From Helicoverpa zea (taxonomy: Eukaryota > Arthropoda > Insecta > Lepidoptera > Noctuidae), in assembly GCF_022581195.2 (NCBI RefSeq), contig NC_061472.1, positions 5,022,001-5,086,000 on the forward strand: a stretch of DNA of 64,000 nt, read 5' to 3'. The notes under the pieces are model-generated. The model worked only from the letters and a program-made list of their open reading frames with translations, was not told the origin of the DNA and did no database searches. Below, in pieces: positions 57,461 to 64,000 of the stretch; the first letter of the stretch is position 1; each line of letters starts with the position of its first letter. The position numbers were made by a program, and so were the translations under genes.

Positions 57461-57850
57461 CTTGTACAGCTTTACGAGGTGCGACCTGCAAGGTTCGCGA
57501 GGATTCGTATATGTTGTGTGCAAGTCTTGTACAGCTTTACGAGGTGCGACCTGCAAGGTTCGCGAGGATTCGTATATGTTGTGTGCAAGTCTTGTACAGC
57601 TTTACGAGGTGCGACCTGCAAGGTTCGCGAGGATTCGTATATGTTGTGTGCAAGTCTTGTACAGCTTTACGAGGTGCGACCTGCAAGGTTCGCGAGGATT
57701 CGTATATGTTGTGTGCAAGTCTTGTACAGCTTTACGAGGTGTGAACAGCAAGGTTCGCGAGGATTCGTATATGTTGTGTGCAAGTCTTGTACAGCTTTAC
57801 GAGGTGCGAACAGCAAGGTTCGCGAGGATTCGTATATGTTGTGTGCAAGT
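57461..57850 (+). repeat. Tandem array, 65 bp unit, six copies
   Basis: CTTGTACAGCTTTACGAGGT starts at 57461, 57526, 57591, 57656, 57721 and 57786. Copies 1-4 read GCGACCTGCAAGG; copies 5-6 read G(T/C)GAACAGCAAGG. The unit has no stop in any plus frame, which creates spurious ORFs. CAGCTTTACGAGG...AAGGTTCGCGAGGATTCGTA parallels the 105 bp unit's AAGCTTTGCGAGG...AAGGTCCGTGAGAAATCGTA. Confidence 0.92.
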
Positions 57851-58576
57851 ATAAAATGGCAGGGCCTGGCATGGACTTGAAAGTCACGTTCCACTGTCGT
57901 GGAGTCCTTGAGTAACACTCAAAGGTTTGCTTTAAACGGCGCGGCGGTAACTTGTTGGTAAGGTTATTGAAAGTGGTAATGGTAAGGTAATGTGTGAGTA
58001 AAAGGTAAAGGTAATAATTTCCATAAATCGTCAGTGTAAAACGATTCGACTGTAGTGACATTTCAAAGTTGTCCGGTTGTTTATAAAACACTAGCAAACG
58101 TACGCTACGCTAGTAAAATGCACGTAAAAGTCATTACGGGGCTTTAATCGCAAGTACGAAGCGTCAGGAAAAACTTCATTTCATCATTATTGTTTCAACT
58201 CTGAAGCTAGAAATAAAATTCTTACATTGGGACAATGCATTCTGAAACTGTTTTTCAAGTAAGTGAAGTAAAATTATTCAGTCAAAGCCCGACAAGGACA
58301 AAGGCAATACTTGGTCATTTGAAGGGAAAGGGAAAGGAGTAGGTAGCTAGAGTAAAATGTGAGGAAACCACTGGGAGTATGAAGATTTATTATATTCCAT
58401 TAATAGGCAGGTACAGTTTGGTTTTATCTATTTTTATATTCATTTTGATTTTGCCGCTAGTGGATCTCAAGTGTTCGTAATTGTTTCGAGCATGAGATAC
58501 CTACCTGAATATGTCATTGCCTAGATATATAAGTAGATGATTTCGATAATAAACTGTTTGAATCGGACCAAGCAAG

Positions 58577-58786
58577 ATGAGTGCTCGTTGGCTGAACGTG
58601 CAGCAATATTTGAGACTGTTTGATTCCACATGGACTAACAGGCGGGATATCGGTGTCCATCGACTGATCACCAGACTGGTTATTGATGTCGGCAAAGTGA
58701 CGGAGTTTAATTTGCTTTTACTAAACAAAGGAAGGGATGTAGTGTACTGTATTATCACCGATATCTGTCGTCTCGTTGTCGCATAG
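58577..58786 (+). other. Unrecognised ORF just before the LARD 3' LTR
   Basis: A 69-codon frame beginning MSARWLNVQQYLRLFDSTWT runs into the 3' LTR. It may be the residue of an ancestral coding region next to the polypurine tract. No motif is recognisable. Confidence 0.25.
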
Positions 58787-58935
58787 ACGCGGAGAGTGCA
58801 CACTATACTCTATGGCCAGTTGGCGGGAAACCGGGAGAGTGTGTGGCACGGGAGTAAGACGTTATGTGGGCAAGCGAGCCGATATCCTAATTATCGGATG
58901 GTAATTACAGAGACACAGGTAGGGCGAACACTACA
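58738..58935 (+). repeat. 3' LTR of LARD-like element
   Basis: Exact copy of 53044-53241 in the same orientation. It is immediately preceded by purine-rich GGAAGGGA and followed by the second ACCAG target copy. Confidence 0.9.
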
Positions 58936-58940
58936 ACCAG

Positions 58941-60570
58941 ATCCATGCATTCACGTTCCTTTGTGAGATGCGAAAATATATTATTTTCATGTCACTGCAA
59001 TACGCAGTTCAAATGAAATGAACAAGAACTAATTGCTGTTTGCATGGATGCATCCGTAATGCATTCCGCTCCAATTGTACCTTCGGGTAGGAGGGCTGGT
59101 TATTGATTTGTGATTTTTTTTTTTCAATCTTTATAAGGTTCGGAGGTTTTTGTGCTAGACGGTAAGATCTGTGTTGAATTCGTTTTGCTTTCAGGTCGAA
59201 GCAAATCTTTTATAACTATAGGGACGTTATCTATGCCCAAACTTGTACTGACCCTTGTCTAAGTATGTACATAAACCCTAAAAAGCAAGGACCTATAGAT
59301 AGAGAGCAAAAACGTCTCCTTGAAACCACCTTTTCAAGCAAAACCATATTTCAGGTGACTTGAAAGAGTTAGGAGTTTCATAAATTCAATTTATTCTGTC
59401 ACCTTTTTTGGAAGTTTTACGACACCTTTGTGGCGAACGAAAGTTAACCCCAACTTGCGAATCTCCACACTTTCACAACTTTTGTATACGTGGTTCGAAA
59501 CTGCAGACGATATGTACTCTAAACTATGCAGTCTGTAGTTGTTTCGCTAAAAGCCAAAAGAACTATTAATATCCGAACAGTACTCGTGTTATTTGCGAAC
59601 TCTGCATTTATTATTCACCACAGCCATTTGAAGCCCAAGGAAACAAAATTAGAGAGTGCTGCCTAGAGCAGTGAATAATGTACGGACTACTATCCTTTAA
59701 TTTGTAACTAACCATACTAACTACGTAGTCTACGATGTCAAATCATAGAGGGATATTTTGCGGATAAAAACGGCCCATATCCGTCCCAGTGTCAACCGCA
59801 TTGCGTGGTCACCACTGGACTGTCCAACTGATTTGTGTATTGTGGTACTTTTTTCGAGTTCCCATGGACGAATAAATCACGAATGTTAAGCTGTCAGTCC
59901 CGGCTTCTAACTCTTATAACATATTATGTGGCTTGATGGTGGGTTATATGAATAATCGCTTGAAACATTACAGAATATATAACTTCGGGAGTGGATTTTC
60001 CCAGTTTATTTATCCCAACCCAAAGTCATTCCTTTTTAAACGAGAAATAATAAAACATTATATCATCGAATAGAAATCTGTGCCTACTTTGTTTTAACAA
60101 AATATTTATTTTGCATTTGCGACGGGAAGGTTGGCTAAGAAAAAAAAAAACAATTTCTAAAAGATTAAGTGGGTATGTGTTCTTTGTATAATGCCAGAGA
60201 TTTGCTGGTAGTAATATTTTGCCTATATTGTTGTATTATTTATGAAGGGTCCCGTGGTTAAAGGTCGGAAATCTGACACCCAGTTTCGCCAAAATGGTAT
60301 TGAGTTAAACCGTTATTACGGGTAGTGGAGGTCAGATAGACAGTTGCTTCGTGTAAAATATCCATATTCAGCTGCCTCCGCTTCTGAAAATCGACCTTAA
60401 TTTCAAGGGAAAATTGTTCGGATCCCAATCCACATAGGTACATCTACGAATACTAGAGTATATTCTCATCGCCACATAACGTAAATTATTTCAATAAATA
60501 ACATAACATAAACAATAACATCTATTGAATAAACATGATTCTTTTAAGAAATCACCCATTTCAACAAGGC
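58941..60570. other. Intergenic, nothing supported
   Basis: AT-rich with short spurious ORFs only. No repeat boundary, RNA gene or coding signal was identified. Confidence 0.4.
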
Positions 60571-60639
60571 ACACAATAGTCATAATAATTTACAATCAAC
60601 ATCACGCGAACACCATTCTACATATAGACAATCAGTTCC

Positions 60640-60790
60640 GTATACTACACACAGACGACAAACAAGTGCAGTCCATGATCTGACAAAGGAGCGCATCCGG
60701 CTCGGAAGCCGTAAGTGCAGGACGCGTGCAGCCGGCAGCCGGCGGCGTCCGGCGACCTTGCGGCGTGCAGAGGATGCATGCGGTAAGCTT
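60640..60790 (-). other. GC-rich exon-like block
   Basis: A sharply GC-rich 130 bp block in AT-rich DNA. On minus it could be a terminal exon: acceptor at about 60793, then a frame containing AGCRLHASCTYGFRAGC and a stop near 60649. On plus it is also open, ending in a GTAAGC donor at 60783. The strand cannot be settled. It might belong to a gene beyond the window. Confidence 0.25.
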
Positions 60791-60924
60791 GCAGTCATAC
60801 TGTAGGCAAGATTAACTAATTTTACACAGATTCCGACTTCAGAATTTAGATATAAGAAGACAAGAATTTTATACTCAGTCAATTTTTTTTTTAATTTCAC
60901 ATAGGCTGTAAAAGCTCTTTCGAA

Positions 60925-61180
60925 ACGTCAAACCAGTTGCACGGTTCCAAAGAGTTGGTCTCATGGAGAAGCACCGACAAGAAACTCCATGGGTAGGGCT
61001 TGTATTAGCGTTCAAAGAAACGATGGATGGATTGTGTGAATGTCGATATGATTAGAATGAATGTTACTTGTAAGATGACGGCATGTGGAAGAGCATGGCA
61101 GGATAAAATGTGCTGCAGCGACCCCAAATAATATCTATAGGAATAGGGTCAGGAGACTCAGGAGGATGATGATGATGTGG
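60925..61180 (+). repeat. Non-LTR retroelement remnant
   Basis: GAGAAGCACCGACAAGAAACT CCATGGG, then a stretch ending GGTCAGGAGACTCAGGAGGA followed by (GATGAT)n looks like a LINE 3' end with a microsatellite tail. It shares the ACAAGAAACTCCATGG phrase with 54006. No coding frame remains. Confidence 0.4.
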
Positions 61181-63700
61181 ATTACTTTAGTGTTTGCACA
61201 ACTATTCTTCTATTTTTTCAGGATTTAAATTATGTATGTCACATATCTGTGTAGGTCCACTATTTTAGCCATGAAAGCCTAAGGACAAAGTTTTACATTG
61301 ACAAGCTTTGTCGTCAAGGTATCTAGCGTGCTAAAAGGTGTATTTTTAGATTTTCTTTGTCTGCAAGAAGTTTAGTCTAAATGTACTGAACAATTAACTT
61401 TGAAAGCTTGTTGTGAAAGCAGTGTAAGGTTAGTTTTAAGGTTAACTAGTGTTAAAAACACAAAAATATTTTTGCTGCCTTGACCCATACAGCTCAGGGC
61501 TGGAAAATATTGTATACTTGTAGATAGAGACCAATATATTATTTCCTCGAAGAAAATTTAGAGGTAGCTTGATAACTGGCCTCAGGCTATAATTAGTAAC
61601 ACCTATTTAGCAAGCGTGGCGTGTTGACTACTTAATTATTTTAACATTCTAGCTAAATTATAATTTATTCGTTCACATTTTCTTGATAATTGTTATTTTT
61701 GTTCGCTGGGTAAGGAATTTTGACGTTAATTAAATTAATTATTTTAGTAACTTAGAAATAATTGGAAATATGTAAGCATATTTTGGAGGATTTAATAATA
61801 TTTCTAAATTATAACTATGTGATATGCTCGTGTCCGTAATCAGAAAGTCTAAAATTCGTGAATAAAAAGGTTCTAGTGTAATATGAAACTAACGACGATA
61901 GCGCAAACTATTTAATGTAGGTAATTATCCCCAAGTAAACAATTATGATACTAGCTGTATGTACACTGAATTATTTTCATCACTTTAATTTTAAGGAAAA
62001 CTTTTTACAATTATTTTAAGAGAATTGACACATCCAAACAGAAATTGAAAGAAATATAACTTCCTAACTAAAAATCGGTTACAGTAAAAGCCCAACAAAC
62101 AAACGAATTCATTTTCGCGTTTACGAAAATTTAACCGTTGTATCCAAAAAGTTACAGTGGTATTTTCACACCTCAACTTCAAAAAACGGGAAAAGAGATA
62201 CAGGCAAGTTAGAATAACAGATGTACTGAAAACTAGGATCCCGATAGTTCGAGAGAAAACGGTAAAAAACTCTGTTCACGGAAGAGCGGATAAATTGGCC
62301 GATATTGGTCACGGCCCCGTTTTCAGTATTCTATACGTACCTACGTATATCAATAACGTAGTACGTACCTATATCTAGCCCATACGTCAAACTGTAACTA
62401 TTATACTCTGTATGTCTGTTTGTATGTCAGTAAATATGGTTTAGCTATTCGCATTCACTCGATGTTTACAAATTATACGAGTGTTGCGCCACCTATTTGA
62501 TTTTATTTTCTTCTTCCTCCTGCCCTATTTCTATTTGATTTTATTTTACGAGTGTTTAATTAATTAGACCCAGTCGTATCTATAATATCTTATATAATAT
62601 CTAGCTACGTAAATTATATAGGACGTCAAAAATGCTTCACGGGTAAAGAAAAGGTTATTCTTCTATTGTGAAGTTAGCCTTAGTAATCTTAAAGACCTTA
62701 TGCACTGCGTTTGGTTCTTATCATGTACATGGTACATACGTAGGTTCATATGCTAAGTATAGTGGGACCCTAATGTCAGAATTAATTAAAACTTTGCGTA
62801 ATAACAAACTTTATAGTATTGTCAGCAAGCGTTGCTCACATTAGAGCCATATTTCGTGTGTTCGGAGTGAAATAGTATTTATCCCCAATACGACATTCAT
62901 TACGCATACGTAGGGAGGATTTGTAAATTTTCCGTATCCCTCTCATATCGCGGGTATTTATTTTCAATCAGTTTAATGGGCATCGAAGCGCAAAATCATT
63001 AAGGCCGATATAAATTGCTTCATTTATGAATACCATTATAGGCCCACGTAGTATTATTTTACGAGGAAAAATTAACAAATGTATTTAATTTCGTTGGAGA
63101 TTTGTAATTATCAATTTAATCCGTGTTGAATTGAGAGCAAAACACAAATTGTATCGGTTAATACGGTTATCACGCTTGTGAGTTGAAATTGATACCACAT
63201 GTTGTTTACTCGGTAAATAATTACGTTTTCGATATTGGTGTAATTTGTCTTTGTCGTACCATACATTAGGTACATTATAGCCAATGATATCAACCATATT
63301 TGTAGTCGTTGCACATACGTAGATTTGACCAATTTAGGCGGCCAAAAATATTTTACAATGTATTTCGTTTTTTCTATCTTTATTTTATCATTATTTTATT
63401 ATTTATTTTATTTAAGCATTGTATTTTGATAATAAGCATGTTTTATTGAAAAAAAACCGTAAATATTTTTTTTTTTAATGTAGAGTAATATATATTTTCA
63501 TTTTAAAAGTAGTTATGATATTTTTTATTATATCTATTTCAAAATAATATGTAATGTAGTAAAAAAAAAAATAATATTTTTTTATTCCTCACTTTCTGCC
63601 TCTGATATATCAGACTCTGTGTTTGATTCAGCTGGTAGTAGCATATTTTATTGTTTCAGGGCAAAATAATCTTGTTTTGATGTTTTTTTTTTGTTGGTCA
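61181..63700. other. Intergenic, nothing supported
   Basis: Very AT-rich, with no gene, RNA or recognisable element. A short acidic minus-strand frame (MLLPAESNTESDISEAESEE, 63587-63646) lies next to the fragment at 63708 and may belong to it. Confidence 0.4.
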
Positions 63701-63707
63701 CATTTCT

Positions 63708-63862
63708 TCAGTTTCGTATTTCTTTAGTTTTCCTTCGTTTAGTCCTCTCACTACAATCTTTAAGTGATTTAGATGGCCGCCCCGGTCGATTTCCAACACT
63801 TGTCGGGCGTTCAAATGTTCTGCTTAACCAATTCTCATTAGTTTTAAGGATTTTTTTTACAG
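63708..63862 (-). pseudogene. Fragment of a dispersed arthropod/cnidarian repeat-encoded protein
   Basis: The frame KILKTNENWLSRTFE, then GRPGRPSKSLKDCSERTKRR and KTKEIR followed by a stop, resembles the N-terminal SGRPxKSFxxxSxRSKRRKTxELR pattern found in many uncharacterised, repeat-associated proteins of insects and Hydra. It stops immediately after this motif, so it is a truncated copy. The recognition is from memory. Confidence 0.4.
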
Positions 63863-64000
63863 TTTCAGTTTCTTACTTTCGTAGCTATTTTAAAATATGC
63901 AAATCTTTGTTTAAAACTGCTTATATTATCAGGTGTGTCACCTTAATAGGTCAAAAGTTAGTTTCCTAGGTAATTTAGTTTTTCTTCCAAATTAGTCAGA

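Larger units (their letters stand above)
53044..58935 (+). mobile_element. LARD-like non-autonomous LTR retrotransposon, structurally intact
   Basis: Two 198 bp LTRs, 53044-53241 and 58738-58935, are identical by eye. Each begins TGTAGTGT and ends ACACTACA (8 bp inverse). ACCAG flanks the whole element (53039-53043 and 58936-58940), a 5 bp target duplication. A candidate primer site (TGGCGACGAG, 53244) follows the 5' LTR, and a polypurine tract (AAACAAAGGAAGGGA, ending 58737) precedes the 3' LTR. The 5.5 kb interior has no gag or pol motif and no ORF over about 145 codons; the longest are tandem-repeat artefacts. Proteins for mobility would have to come from another element. Confidence 0.88.

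Noticed and set aside
57461..57850. Regular repeats considered as a CRISPR array
   Set aside because: The whole 65 bp unit repeats with no unique spacers, and the context is a eukaryotic retroelement.
57443..57880. Overlapping plus-strand ORFs of 130-145 codons
   Set aside because: The 65 bp unit lacks stops in all plus frames, so the ORFs are an array artefact; no start or domain logic.
53044..58935. Two independent solo LTRs
   Set aside because: Each LTR alone lacks matching flanks, whereas the outer flanks share ACCAG and an internal polypurine tract and primer-site candidate are in place.

Overview
The window reads as an AT-rich lepidopteran (moth or butterfly) nuclear genome. The evidence is AT-rich non-coding DNA, short GT-AG introns, insect-type orthologues, Lepidoptera-style interspersed repeats and an errantivirus-like element. 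All calls come from reading the sequence; no database search was run.

Layout, left to right. (1) 1-14876, minus: most of trithorax (trx/KMT2), nine coding exons, with FYRC and SET beyond the left edge. (2) 20532-21935, plus: dUTPase (three exons), with E2F-like sites upstream. (3) 22509-22964, minus: a BLOC-1 subunit 4 (cappuccino)-like coiled-coil protein, preceded on the same strand by a 47-codon ORF that stops 7 nt before its ATG. (4) 24126-27338, plus: a single-exon REXO1-like RNA exonuclease. (5) 29255-30749, minus: Rad6/UBE2A-type E2 (three exons, 151 aa). (6) 32880-43517, plus: CCDC174 (seven exons). (7) 43761-47838, minus: a secreted Ly6/three-finger protein with a long Thr/Asn/Glu-rich stalk and a GPI-type tail. 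From about 48 kb to the right edge I find no convincing host gene.

Genes alternate as head-to-head and tail-to-tail pairs: trx/dut, BLOC1S4/REXO1 and Rad6/CCDC174 diverge; dut/BLOC1S4, REXO1/Rad6 and CCDC174/Ly6 converge. They are unrelated housekeeping and regulatory genes (chromatin, nucleotide pool, organelle biogenesis, RNA processing, ubiquitination), so no common pathway is implied.

Mobile DNA is the unusual part. CCDC174 intron 2 holds a 7.1 kb rearranged errantivirus (33380-40477). It carries inverted LTR/leader copies at both ends, sits in an older interspersed repeat, and is itself interrupted by a 980 bp hAT-like element with an 8 bp target duplication. At 53044-58935 lies a structurally intact LTR element: two identical 198 bp LTRs, a 5 bp target duplication and a polypurine tract, but an interior with no recognisable gag/pol and two related tandem arrays. 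This is a young LARD-like non-autonomous retroelement. Several MITEs with readable target duplications (TAA, TTA, TA, 8 bp) lie between the genes.
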